The translations under genes were made by a program, and so were the position numbers. Shown in pieces: positions 1-12,334 of a stretch of DNA of 64,000 bases. Position 1 is the first letter of the stretch, and each line of letters begins with the position of its first letter. The stretch spans positions 1 to 64,000 of the forward strand of contig KN880494.1 in NCBI GenBank assembly GCA_000934385.1, read 5' to 3'. The notes beneath the pieces were generated by a model. That model saw only the letters and a list, made by a program, of their open reading frames with translations, did no database searches and was not told the DNA's origin. The stretch is from Cylindrobasidium torrendii FP15055 ss-10 (lineage: Eukaryota > Basidiomycota > Agaricomycetes > Agaricales > Physalacriaceae).

Positions 1-2469
1 GAAGCCCACTCGATTTTGGCGCACCTTGGTGCGGCCAAAACGCGCACTTATCTTCGTGATCACGTTTGGTGGAGTACAATGAACAAGGATGTGCAATCCT
101 TTTGCAACACCTGCGTAACTTGCAAACGAAGCAAGCCCAACAATCAACGTCCTTATGGTTTGTTGAACCCTCTTGTGGTTCCCACCGAGCCGTGGGAATC
201 TATTGGCATCGACTTCGTCGGGCCGCTGCCCAAGTCAAGGAACCGCGACGGGATTTTTGATTGCATCACCGTGATCATTGATTTACTTTCCGGAATGGTA
301 CATATTGTGCCTAGTCGCATTGATTACAAAGCCACACAGGTGGCGGAGCTTGTCTTTGCCGAGGTATACAAGCATCATGGGCTCCCGAAGCACATCGTGT
401 CGGATCGAGATGTACTTTTCACATCGCATTTCTGGCGTGAATTGCACCGACTAATGGGAGTAAGTCTCCGCATGTCCAGCGCATATCACCCAGAATCGGA
501 CGGTTCGACCGAGCGTGCTAATCGCACCGTGACTCAAATGATACGGTCGTGTATTTCCCCAGATCAGACTGACTGGGTCCAGCGCATTCCCGGGATTGAG
601 TTTGCGATCAACTCTGCTCGTTCTGAAAGCACGGGATTTACTCCCTTCTTTCTGAATACTGGTCGGACACCTCGGGCAATGCTCTGGAACGCTTCGAGGG
701 ACACTCGGTATGCCGGTGTCCGCGAATTTGCACTTCAAATGAAATCAGCTGTGATGAGTGCACATGACTCAATCTTGGCTGCTCGTGTGAAGCAGACTCG
801 AGACGCAAATCGACACAGGCGCGATGCTCCATTTGTGGAGGGCGATTTGGTATATCTCTCGACAGAGAACCTCTCGCTCCCTAAGGGATTGGCTCGCAAG
901 CTAGCCCCGAAGTTCATTGGGCCTTACAAAATTGAGAAGGCCGTGGGACCGAATACATTTCGGCTCGCCCTACCAAAGGACATCACGAAGCGAAACGTGC
1001 ATAACGCGTTTCATTCTTCATTACTTCGCATCCATGTTCCCAGCGACGACCGTCTTTTCCCTGGGCGACTTAGCTCGGAATTCGGCTTTTCTGGCGAGGA
1101 TGAGCCTGAATGGCGAATCCTATCTATCGACTCGCACAAGGGCGTCGGCAAACGGGCTGCTTTCGAGGTCGTGTGGTCTACAGGGGACCGCACCTGGTTG
1201 TCGTTTCCGGAAGTCGATGGGTTGCCCGCATTGCTGGATTATCTCGAGCTACTGGGCATCGAGTCGGTCACGGAATTGACAGACTCGAACACACAGGAGT
1301 CAAATGTCGCGGATATTGCTCAGTTTGTTGGCAACATCCTGATAGGTTGCGCGGGGCGTAGTCCTCAGCGGCGTATAAGACGCAAAAGCATGAAGGTGCG
1401 AGGTCAGAAACCCCCTCCGCCATCTTTGCACTCTCGCACTCGCCATCGTCTCGATATGGGAAAATTTGTCTCGAATGATACCTCCCGCATTATGGAGTCT
1501 CTCTCGCTCACCGAGAACTTTGCTCATGTCGACAAGGATCACATTCTCGTGCGCGACGACAACGGCAACTTCCACAGGTTTTCGCGTGGCATGGTCCGAG
1601 AGATCATCGAGCGCGAACGCAGCGACGCTCGTGAACTAGACACCGAGAAAGTTCGCCTCATCGCATCTGGCTACTTCATTCGCGCCGTGCGTCGGGAGTT
1701 CCGCAATGGGGAGGTTGCTTGGGATATGTCGGATTTGCACAAGGAGAAGGATTTGGAGGGTCGGATGGTGAAGGAGTCGGATTTGTTTGAGCCGGAGCTG
1801 GTGGCTCGCGATGCCAGCGATGCCCGCATCATCGAGTTGCAGAAGCGGTGCGATGACTTGCAGGAGGCCGTCACGCAACACGCCATCAAGGAGGCTCGCA
1901 GTGGCAAGAACTACGAGGCCAAGCGCTCCCGCACACTCGCAGCCACGGAGCGCAAGGACAAGGCGCTGGCGGTGGCCGCTGGCCAACGCTCTCGTGGCAA
2001 GTCTACTGCTCACAACCACCATTCGAACTCGCGCACTGGCAACAAGAAGGGGAAGAAGCGTCAGTTCTATGAGAAGGAACCTGGCGACTCCGGCTCCAGC
2101 TCTGAAGATGGACAGGTCGCGAGAGATGACGAGCGCCGCAAGCGCAGGCGCAAGGGCGAGCACAACACTCCCAAACCTCAGCTCGTTCCCTCCGCTTCTA
2201 CCGCCATTTCGTCGGACCCAGTCGCCAGTGGCCCCGCCACCACCCATACTATCACCCCAACCACCCAGCCTTCCTCCGACTTCACGAGTCGTCTTGCTGC
2301 GAAGGTCGCCAGTCTGGCCGCCGCAGCGGGCATCTCCTCCGAGGAATATACCGACATGTATGCCGGCGTGAAGGAGATGCTGAACATGGACGTCGACAAT
2401 GTCGAGGGCGCTGGCGCGGACGACGACACGATGCAGTCAGGCGCCGCTGGAGACGATATGCAGGCTTAG
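1..2469 (+). mobile_element. Ty3/gypsy retrotransposon polyprotein, 3' part (integrase, chromo-like domain, long C-terminal tail)
   Basis: The reading frame is open from base 1, so the 5' part (gag, protease, RT, RNase H) lies left of the window. It begins inside the HHCC zinc-binding domain, with H residues near HSILAHLG and a C-x2-C at CVTC. The integrase core carries D66 (GIDFVGP), D130 (SDRDVLF) and E166 (GSTERANR), the DD35E spacing, numbered from codon 16-18. A chromo-like segment follows at about residues 360-425 (from EWRILSI to LLDYLELLGI), typical of chromoviruses, which use it to target chromatin. About 390 further residues have no recognised domain: a helical charged part, a Lys/Arg-rich nuclear-localisation-like stretch (RRKRRRKGEH) and an acidic end. 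The frame is intact to TAG, so this part could be expressed. The integrase assignment is firm; the function of the tail is unknown. Confidence 0.93.
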
Positions 2470-2639
2470 GCAACACGTCGAGTTTAGGCGCTGGATGTAG
2501 CGCGCACCCACACTCATTTGATTTGGGTTTTGTTTCCTTAACACACTCCCTTGCGTTGTCTTGTTTCTTTCTTTTTCTCTTGATTTACTTACACAGTCAC
2601 TTGACTTGTTTCTTCTTGTAGAGACCTGTACACAGGCCC

Positions 2640-3100
2640 CGGAGGGCGTATGTAGCGAATACGGTACTCACATACCCGGTTATCCGTACACTTTCCTTTA
2701 TCTCACGCTTCGGACTGACAGCTTTCGTACCTGCCTCCTAACCACCTTCGTATTTAAGGAGTAGCTACTCATTTCTTCGAATCCAGATTTATTCTAACCG
2801 TTCTCCCCTCGTATCGAACTCGTGTGACGACAGCATTGACAGCTTTCGCCACACTGATGCACATTCATTGATCGATCATCATCACATTCCTGATGGCGGC
2901 TCTTTCCGGGGCTGCTGCATTCTAAATCTTGACGCCCATCTCGCCTGGAAGGACTCGACAGAATGTGCATTCACAATACAGTCCCAAATGCTGTGGCTTT
3001 TCTCGCCAAATATATTTCAAACTCAAAGCCCCATATTCCAGACCATTCAGTCTCACCGATGCCGCGAGCCGATGAGGTATGCGCTCCTCTAGCGCTCGTC
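2640..3100 (+). repeat. Candidate 3' LTR of the Ty3 element
   Basis: No gene is seen between the integrase stop and the next gene. A purine stretch (GGAGGG, about 2641-2646) is followed by TGTAGCGAATACGG (about 2650), which fits a polypurine tract and the TG start of an LTR, and a TATTTAA box lies near 2751. The right end and target-site duplication cannot be fixed because the 5' LTR is outside the window. The boundaries are guesses. Confidence 0.3.
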
Positions 3101-3390
3101 GGTAGGGCTCTAGCCGACACCCTCGATGTCCTCATGAAACACATCAATTCGAAGTATATGGCTTATTGTATTCCACATAATGAGGTGTACTGGCGTTAAT
3201 TCTCCGGCAGTGTCATAGATTGGTTAAGATAAAACAAAAATCGGTCATAGCGCCAACGAAGTTGTATATGAAGCCAAAAAGAACTCTAACAACTTTCATT
3301 CTCTCCAGAGCGAATAATGGTCACCGTCAGAGCTTCCAGGGGTATCTCCCACCTCCAGGCGAGCTCGGTGGTCTTATTGTGCGTGGTTCA

Positions 3391-4880
3391 ATGCCGCTTG
3401 AAGGCTCTGTTATGACATCCTCAAAACAAAAGCCACTACTTGTTGTGCTTCGATATCCGGCTTGGCTGTATTTGCGATGCTCAGCCTTTTTCTGGTGCGT
3501 AGGTGGTCTTACGGCTCCATTTGGCCTCATCAGGGCGCTCTGCATTCCAGGTTCAAGCTGTGAAGCGCGCGTCTCGCAAGAACCTACACAAATGGATATC
3601 GGAGCGCACAGCCATGGAGTTTCTCATGGTGCGCACCGACTTGAGGTCTTCCCGCACGACCATTCAAACAGTTCTCCAAGATCGCTTTATTTTGTGCCGA
3701 CCTCTTGCATTCGTTGGGTGGAATTCTCAACTACAGATGGATTGCTGCCGAAAATGTGTATACGGGTTCATACTGCATATTCCAGGGTAACCTCCATTGT
3801 CTTTCAACCATAACAAGACCAAGCTCAACGTTATTACAGGCACAGTGCAGCAGCTTGGCGAAACAAGCGTGTCGATTGTCACTCTCGTATGTTTTTCCGC
3901 TCTTCCTTGTTTACCTCTGAGATACCTAGATCATGGCCGTTTATACATTCGTTGTGATCCGAAGCCATTGGGTGAGGTCCACGAAGAACGACGTGCGATT
4001 CATCCTTCGCTTGCTGCTGGGAATGGCCGTTCTGATCTCGCTCACGGTGGGCATTGGATTTTGTGTTCGCGGGGAACGTTACATCGAGCCAACGCCTGTA
4101 CGAGACCCAGCGAATACATTTCGTGCAGAAAATGATGTTTGCATAGTACTGGTGCTGGATAAGCAACAGGGAGCCTTTGAACATAGTCTTCAAGCTCTTT
4201 GCAGGTCCGTGCTTCCTCGGAGACCCAATTGTCCGTCATGTTGACTGACTGGTGTCGACACTTTAGGATATCTCTGGCACTGGCTCACTATTCTGACGTC
4301 GATTGTAGTCTACCTCATTCTCGCATTCTGGATCCGTGGGAACGCCCACTTTCCGCCCCAATCCCCATTCTGGCGAGTTTCCTTTACGCTGCGCAGAGAG
4401 CCACCGAGCGCAGTGGATGGTCGACTGAAGCCATGGGTGATGCTTGCGTACGTCCCAGTTATTTTCATATTCAAAATCGTTAGTTTCTGACAAACTAGCA
4501 GCTATCCAGCAATTTTTTGTTTGACGATTATCCCTGCAAGTGTCAATCGCTGGCTGGGCTTCGTGCACCCCGAGAGCATGACCTTGCTTTCCACATTTTG
4601 CGGTTCCTCAATTTATCGCCTAAGCGGTATCTTCAACGTCGTTCTACTCCTATCCACGCGTCCAAGAACGGGGCTGTTCAGATGGACACCGGCTGAAGAG
4701 CCACTGCAGGACACAGGGAATCGATTCCCGCGGCGCACATTGGAGGCCTTCTCCGTCACTGAGGACTTAGAACTAAGTGGACGGGAAGTCTTTGTGGGTG
4801 ACGAATCCTCGGTTGATAAATCAGAGGAGGGAACCGGGAGTGGCGGTTTGAGGCGAACAAAGACGGATGGCTCGAGATAA
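3391..4880 (+). CDS. Fungal seven-helix G-protein-coupled receptor (glucose/cAMP-receptor-like), apparent frameshift in TM1
   Basis: Eight exons join with good phase: 3391-3494, 3551-3628, 3672-3786, 3840-3886, 3930-4097, 4147-4204, 4267-4447 and 4502-4880. They give a helical-bundle membrane protein. Recognisable family features are YTGSYCIFQG followed by QQLGETSVSIVTL (TM3), a YWCWISNREP segment before TM5 (YLWHWLTILTSIVVYLILAF), NRWLGF between TM6 and TM7, and FNVVLLLSTRP in TM7, then a Ser/Glu-rich cytoplasmic tail. Such receptors sit in the plasma membrane and signal through G-alpha to cAMP or MAPK pathways; the ligand is unknown. The first exon is the weak point. MPLEGSVMTSS...LLVVL is in one frame and ISGLAVFAMLSLFLV in another, one base apart near 3450, which is either a frameshift or an unrecognised first exon. 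Confidence 0.78.
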
Positions 4881-5025
4881 TACCAAACATGAGCGGCTCC
4901 CGAGTTGAATACCCCAGTGTCTCCCAAGAATCTCAACGATTTGTAGAACACGTTTTTATAGTGTACAAAAAAAGATCACATTGCTTACAAGCTTATCTAT
5001 CTAACAGTGTTGAACTCGCACTAAT

Positions 5026-8000
5026 CTATTTCCCAAAGCATCGCTCGACCGATTGTTCGTTGTTTCCCCACCACTTGGGCATGGTTACACCTGCTGCCGC
5101 GAGGGTTGCGAATATGAATAACAAATTGAGGCTGAAGCCTGTGTCCACTATACGACATCAGTATAAAGCTCCGTCGCAATGATAGTCGGTAGTTTCACTC
5201 ACAAGCAGCACCAGTGATATATGCCCACATACTCCAGAACTTGTATCGGTATCGATAGAGGTAGAAATTCCAGATAGTGCCCAAGATGATTTGGGTGAGC
5301 GGGCCTGTCGAAATATTGCCGCGGAACTGTATGTGCTTTAGCACAGGTAGCACGAGAAGGGGATGAGACACACCTCAGCCATATTAGCGAAGAAGATTGT
5401 TGTATTCCTGTAGTTCTCAGTATTGATGCGTCAATGAATGGAATAGGCGTCGCGCACCATAGATGAAAGTTTGCCCTCTTGAAGCGGCGGTGTAGCAGCC
5501 AAACGACGAGAGGTGCCACAGCTCCAGTCCTATCGGGACCGTCAATGACACCGAACCAGGAATTCTAGTGATTACTTACATGAACCCATACCACAGAGGC
5601 GTGTAGCTGGGCACTGTTCAGATCACCAGAAGCAAAACTTGGAATGAGAAACGCACGATGCATCTTGGAAAAGCCTTCGCGGGCCAACGAGGGCGTACTG
5701 AACTCCGGCTGTGTTGTAAGATTTAAGGTCTTGTGCGGTCTGAACTTAAGTTATCAGGCCTGAAGACGTTTGTAGCTCAGAGTGGCTCACCCATTGTCCG
5801 TTAGGATCATCTACTATCTCGCGAAGGCTGCACGGAAGGTTAGACCGAGATTGAATCGAATAACTCTGTAGACACACTAGTCCATCTTTGAGGAGAGAAC
5901 CCATCGCATGATGGCGTCTGTGCAATCGAGTTCAGTCAAAATCCAACGAGGATTTACATCTGCGTACAGTTGACTTCGGATTCATTAGCAAGGCTAGGAA
6001 TTTGTGAGTTAATGATGCCTCACCAGGAAGTCCGATGACGCTCCCCAAAATCTGCGAGAAGATGACTGCACGAGGGGCTATGTGCATGTCTACGGGTTTC
6101 GTCAGCGGCGCTCATAGTACATTAGGAAATTGAAACGAACAATGCCCAATCTTCTGGTCCTCGATGACCGTTCGTACGTCGTACCAGACATTTCCTGAGA
6201 TGATACGGTATGCTAGTTGGCCCAGCGGATGCGGGGATGAGCCTGGAACATCAATCATGTAGCCGTACTATGTGGGTAACTTCGTGAGAAGGGGATATGG
6301 AAAGGCGTACTAGCAAAGGTCGACGTACGATCAGTTCATTGAACAAGCCGACTTTCATGCTGAATCCACTGATCGCGTAGACCAAGCTCATTGGAAGGGT
6401 GGCCGCCCCGCCGAACGCAATCGCGACGAAATATGTGAACAATGGCATGTATATGTTGCCCTTGAGGACAATGACAAGAAGCGTAACGGCGGACGCCAAG
6501 AAAATAGCTGCCCATTGCCTGAAAATCAATGTTATACCGCACAAAAATGCCAGAGGTATGTTGCGGCACTCACCACAATGGAACCTCCGGATATGCCTTC
6601 ATAATATTGCTTTGTCCCGCACTCGATAAGCGTTTTGCGTGATATACCTGCGAGACGGGCGCACCTGAGTTTGTCGTTATGTACATTCTTCTTGGTGTAA
6701 TGGGACTTGATGACGGCCCACACCTTCGGCCCAGCAAAGAGGCCCATCCACACAAAGGCGGAAATATACGAAGCATACCCTACCGGTGTAGCGGTCAGAT
6801 AAAATCTGTTAGATACAAGGGTTGTAGAACCTACAGAAAAAGATGGCCCACATATACCTGGCGGGATTCAGAAATTAGTTTGGTTCATTCCGAAGTCGAC
6901 AATCAATACTTACTGGGCGCCAGCATACACAAGACCGACTTCGTCGTACTACAGAGCAACGTGAGGTCGCGCTTGCGAACGGAAACCCATGATACATACG
7001 ACAGTCTGGTTTAGTTGACCCTCTGACGTGACTGTGTAGCATGAGATCTTTGTGACGGTCTGCAGTTATCCGCGATGCTTACGCATGGACAAGAACGGGT
7101 AAGCAGTCCCGTTCTTCGTGAACCTGAACATGGATAAGCAAGGTGTCGACAAAAGTACGCGAGGACGTACACGCCGTTGCTCATGACTTTGTACTTCGGT
7201 GAGCCCCACAGATTTCCAAAGTACGCGATGGGTATCAGTATCCAGGTACTGAAGCATAATTAATTGCGCGTGTCGGCGACGTATTGGACCCACACTCACG
7301 TGATAACAAAGCCGGTGAAAAGGATGACTTGAACAAAGTAGGGCTGAGTGATGATCGTTGAAGTGATGTTCGACCAGTTTAGCGTCTACGTTTCGTCAGT
7401 GCCTCAATCAATCAGATGGAGAAGGCGAGGTTCACAAAGTTAAGCACGCCAATGCCTCCGATCCCAGAACCAACAAAGTTGGCCGTATGGTTCTTTCGCC
7501 CAAACCAGCATATCGGCGCAAGGGCAGCAGTCATCGGGAAGATGAACTATTGGAGCACGATGTTAGTGAATGGTCGAGGCCAGTTTTTAGACACTCAGAC
7601 CTCGGGAAAGAACTGCCAAATGTTTAGATACAGTGGATAGAGCGATAACAACACGCACCTGCCAGGCGAACATTGCCACGCACAATATCCAGAAGACCTA
7701 CAAAGACACCATGAATCAGCGTCAACATTCACTGTGGCATGTTAAGGGCGGCCAACATTCATCTGTCTCCTTGTGCGGATATCGTGCTCTTCGCTCGTAC
7801 CGTGCATACTTCGGTAAAGGGTGACTTGTTGAAGACTCAGAGGGAACAGAAATTGCGGGTCGTAGATGAGTATCTGGCGAACCAGTGCAGCAAACGAATA
7901 GCCAATGAACGCGGTCGCCCCTGTGCTAGCGTTAGCGAGGACGAGCAAAGGACAAGGCGCATATATAATACTGACATCCAAAGAAAAGTGCCACAGCAGG

Positions 8001-8928
8001 ATGCATGTCGATGTCATAACTACGATTTCCTTGCTTCAGTTCGCGTTCACCTTGATTTGTGATCCACTCACTAAATCTTTGCGTTCGCCGGAAGGTACGC
8101 TGGAATTGAAGACTCATCACGAACGACCCATAAGCAAAAACCAGTGGATACGCACTGGCCCAGTTTCCGCTTGCTCCCGCGTTTCTGAGTCTCAGTCAAT
8201 ATTTTACCGCTTGGACCACGGAAGAGTTCAGACGTACGCAGCCATACCAATAAGTACATGCTCCTTGGTACTGAACGGCCCTGGGTTCTATCCAAGATAA
8301 GTCAAATCACGAGGCGCAGAAGTGCACATCGAACTCACTAAAGAGAAGCTTCCTAGTGGTCCAAGGGATATTCTCCATGCAGGCAACACCCTGGCCAAAG
8401 CCCGGCCAAACGGCCACGACGTTAAGATCACGAAAAAGACTGAGAAAGTTGCGGAGGTGGTTCGATAGCTGCGTTTCCCCAATAAGTTAAATGTCCCATA
8501 GACCACTTGTAATAGCCCACAATGAAAGTTGACCTATGAGATTAGACGTGTTAGTCAAGAAAGACAAGCGTATACTTGCTGAACTTGCTCACCAACACAG
8601 GCCCCAATCGCCACGTAAAATGCGGACAGCACCACCGTCCTATGCCTCCATGTTAGTAAACTAGTCCGAATCCTTGATATCGTGCGCACCTGAAAGTAAT
8701 TGTGGATATAGTTGGATCATCGTCGAAGCTCACGACGTCGCGAACAATCTGAGGGATGTCACGATATTCAGGACTATCCCAGTCAATGTCGTCGTGCAAA
8801 TAAATCGACTCTTTCGTGGTCACGAAGTCAACGCCTTCGGCTTTCTCGTCGCTTTCTTTGAGGTCAAGGGAGGACGCCTTGTACTGTAGGTTGGGAATAG
8901 TGTCCCCGGTAGCAGCAAAGGTAGCCAT
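5026..8928 (-). CDS. Oligopeptide transporter, OPT family (ISP4-like)
   Basis: This is a heavily interrupted gene (exon 1 8690-8928, many short introns, stop TAG at 5026-5028) encoding a polytopic plasma-membrane proton-coupled importer of small peptides or related compounds. The N-terminus MATFAATGDTIPNLQYK is acidic and cytoplasmic and leads to DDDPTISTITFR, the usual OPT entry motif. The family signature NPGPFSTKEHV is read at about 8255-8287. Further matches are the loop KKNVHNDKL and MKAYPEVPLW (6590-6700), ISGFSMKVGLFNELI (about 6330-6370) and the C-terminal GFSLNLLFIFATLAAAGVTM plus PKWWGNN. Family membership is secure. Substrate (peptide, siderophore or glutathione) is not deducible. 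The gene is divergent to a carboxypeptidase S homologue with a 633-bp shared promoter, which favours peptide nutrition. Internal exon edges were not all resolved. Confidence 0.9.
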
Positions 8929-9561
8929 GGCCGAAAGATACCAAGAGAGGCACGGTAGAGAAATATCTAGCGGACTATATACCAATACCACTTGAGCAGA
9001 GAGGCAATGTTCCTGGAAGAATTATGTGATTGGGGCCTATCACGACCGGATTGACTGTATATCTCTCTAGACCCAGTACAAGCAACCGCTGGGAAGGAGG
9101 CCGTCGCACCGGAAGCATTCCTACGAGCCACACGGAATGGATTTAGATCTAAAAAGGCAAGTCAAGATGGGCTCATCTGTTAGTTCAGATACGCGATGGA
9201 TTACGCCATGTCGCGCACCTTGTATCTGCCTGTAGTAGTAAACCCTGAAGAAAACAACAAGAGATTAACACTCAGGTAAAGGTTGACTATCAAAGAAAAT
9301 ATCGACTGCTTTGATGTACAAAGCCAAGATGCCTTCGGCAAATGCCGCCGACCTTTGGACAGACGCCATCAACCTTGGTACAAACTGTCGCAATTGAGTG
9401 AACTTTTAGCGAAAAAAGCTTGCACGATGCATGCTATCATTTCGACCACTTCTCGATGATAACGCGGGGTGCCCTCCGCCGCGGCAGCCTTCTATCTGCT
9501 AACAAGATAAAGACCAGCATAGCATGCGTCTGACCTCTTTATTCTTACCCCCATACACACA
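8929..9561. promoter_or_regulatory. Divergent promoter region with clustered GATA-factor sites
   Basis: The 633 bp between two divergent start codons contain no gene. Five HGATAR sites (either strand) occur at 9287-9292 (CTATCA), 9434-9439 (CTATCA), 9457-9462 (TGATAA), 9492-9497 (CTATCT) and 9505-9510 (AGATAA). Fungal nitrogen regulators of the AreA/Nit2 class bind HGATAR. The sites are seen in the sequence; regulation is inferred. Confidence 0.5.
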
Positions 9562-11979
9562 ATGCGGGGCTTACCTTTGGAAGAGCCAAGCCAAAGCCGC
9601 AGCTATCGCGCCTACTATGCCCTCCTTGCACTTGGTCTGCTAGGCGTAGTCGGGCTTCACCAATTCCGGACAACACCAGGCATCGCGCATTCTCGCGATT
9701 TCCAAGGACTTCCGGTTACATGCCCAGCCCAGGCTGATATCTTGGTTCCCTCGCTTGAATTTCCCGAACTCGAGACCAAGGAGTATCGTGACTATGCGGC
9801 AGAGCGTCTCGCTGGTGCCGTACGTATTCCCACAGAGACTTTCGACTCTGGGCCAAAGAATGGATCTGGTACGAATACAGACGCTCGATTTACTTGTAGA
9901 GTGAGCTTATCTTTCGAAAGATCCATATTACGACAAGTTCTCCAAGTTCGAAGCCTACTTGAGGGCCCAGTTCCCACACACGTTGGTCTAATTCATTGCA
10001 GACCGTGACATTTGCATTGCTGATATTGTTAAAGATTCTCTTCCGTTCGTGCGGAAGTCCATGGTGGACACGGCATCCTCTTGTTTTGGGAAGGCTCGGA
10101 CGAGAGCCTTGAGCCCATTAGTACGCTCGATTAGAATCCTTCACAACCTTTACATGCTGAACTATATGTCAAGTTCTAATGGCGCATCAGGTATGTTCAG
10201 AATAGTCTTGTGGTCATGAGCTTGGGCACTGAATCTTTTGTGTGTAGGATACGGTCCCTGTTCCGCTAGACACAGTCCCACGCTGGACTCATCCTCCATT
10301 CTCGGGTCACTACGATGAGGACGGTTGGGTGTGGGGAAGAGGTTCGTCAACTCCAATATTTGATCGCTAATGTTCTAATCATCATAAGGCGCGGGCGATT
10401 GTAAGGGACTTTTGTATGTTGTTTCGCAAAAAGGGTTCGATGACTACAGGCTTATTTTATTGACAGGATCGCCGAATTAGCTGCGGTTGAGAAGTTGGTT
10501 ATCTCTGGTTTCGAACCGGCGCGCACTGTAATCCTCTCCTTTGGATTTGATGAAGAAGGCGGTGGTGTGGTAAGAGACAGCATCCTCTAATTTGCGTTCA
10601 CTCCTGATAGGCCTTTTCAGCGCAGTGCGGCTTACCTCTCCGCGCGAGTGGAAGAACTTTATGGACCTGATAGCATTCTGCTAATGTGCGTAGCACGCTG
10701 TTTATCAGTGGGTTGTATGTGCTCATGTTTCGATAGCGTCGATGAGGGCGAAGGCTTCATTGACGATGAATTCGGAAGGACGTTCATTCGTCCTGGCTTT
10801 GTTTGTGCCCTCAACGGATCCTATCTCAATTCACGTTAATGCGTCTTTGCAGGGCGAAAAGGGCAGCACGAACATCGCGGTCACCGTAGCAGTTCCAGGC
10901 GGCCATTCATCTGTTCCGTGAGACAAACCTTACCCCCACCCATTGCTGCTCTGACTGACATTGTTCAGCCCTGAGCACACTGGAATTGGCATTCTCTCGT
11001 CGTTTGTCACCACGCTCGAAGCCAATCCCTTCCAGCCGATTCTTTCGGCCAAGAATCCATATTCAGCATACGCACAATGCCTCGCCGAATTCGCGCCTGA
11101 CTTTGACTCTGATATCCGCGACGCTCTCAGCCACGAGCGCACATGGGGAAAGGCAGCCAAGCTCATTGACTCCAAGGATGCACAGGACGGCGCACGGTTG
11201 AAAACGACGCAGGCTGTCGACATCATTTCAGGGTGTGTAATTTGTCTGCCTTCAATGTTAAGAGGGCTGATCCTTCGCAGTGGCGTGAAGGTCAACGCCT
11301 TGCCCGAGCAGGCTACTGCCATTGTGAACCATCGGGTCTCAGTGGACTCATCTGTGGCAGAGTACGTTCAGATAAACATGCGTCCTTCATAATCATTCAT
11401 TGCATTTCAGAATCCGGGAGCGATATATCAGTCTCTTGACGCCTGAGGCCAAGAAGTTCAACCTCACCGTCGTCGGTGAGAAAAACACAGTGTATCATTA
11501 TTTCTAATGCCGACCTTCTACGCAGGCTTTGAAGAAGAGGCACCGCCCGGCGTTGAGCGTTATCTCAAGCTCTCGTCCCCGTATGGCAAAGGCGCCTCGC
11601 CTGTATCACCTTATAACGGTGCTGGATGGGAGTATGTCAATCCAACCTTCACTCAAAGATCACGTCTCACGATTTGTACAGGGTCTTTGGCGGCACAGCA
11701 CGTCATGTTATTGGAGAGGACGCCATTGTCGCGCCCTTCTTGATGAACGGTGGCACAGATACCAGAGTCTTCCAAAACCTCACCCGCAACATCTACCGCT
11801 TCCAGCCTCTTAAGCCCAGCGAGCGCGCAGAGATCCATACTGTCGACGAGCATGTTCATATTGTAAAGTCTTGCTTGTGTATTGGGAGGTCCTGCTAATA
11901 GCGAATTTAGGATGGGCATCTGCGAACAATCAAGTGGATTCACGCACTCGTTCAAAACGCTGATACATACCGTTCTTAA
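9562..11979 (+). CDS. M20 metallopeptidase, carboxypeptidase S (Gly-Xaa carboxypeptidase)-like
   Basis: The protein is a type II membrane-anchored di-zinc exopeptidase of the vacuole that releases C-terminal residues from short peptides. A signal anchor occupies about residues 19-36 (YYALLALGLLGVVGL). The catalytic core is read across exons: HYDEDGWVWGRGAGDCK (His-x-Asp and the bridging Asp), FGFDEEGGG (catalytic Glu and ligand Glu), VDEGEGF, and C-terminal FLMNGGTDTR with DEHVHIDGH supplying the last His. EKGSTNIAVTVAVPGGHSS marks the dimerisation domain. Exon 1 is 9562-9868; its split Asp codon (G|AT) rejoins at DPYYDKFSKFEAYL. The stop is TAA 11977-11979. All expected zinc ligands appear present, so it is probably active. 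It is divergent to the OPT transporter, which suggests peptide catabolism. Confidence 0.92.
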
Positions 11980-12334
11980 ATCAAAGCCCGATAAAATATG
12001 GCATGTAAACTGTAGCTGTTGAATTCAAAGAAGATACTACACTTATGGAACGACGGTAGTCGACAGGAGCAACACACAAAGCAATACCGGTAACTGAGTC
12101 TGAGTTCAATAACGTTGGAACACTTGTCGGCGACGGAACAATAGTAATGATCCCCACGGGCCGCAGGAAGTTTTCTGTGCCTCAGCTTGGCATCGAAATA
12201 CACAGAAGGAATTGGCAATTTAAGTCTATGTTCCAAAAAAATACTGCTGATGTTCATACTTCTTCACTAATGCTAGTCGTAAAACACGACACATCCTTGA
12301 GCTACTACACACGTCCTCGCCATCGGAAGGTTCT
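11980..12334. other. Convergent 3' intergenic region
   Basis: The peptidase (+) and the HECT ligase (-) converge here. No coding pattern or RNA gene was seen, only 3' flanks. Confidence 0.6.

Noticed and set aside
1636..2247. 203-codon antisense frame opposite the retroelement tail
   Set aside because: It mirrors the codon bias of the sense frame and has no domain or start context.
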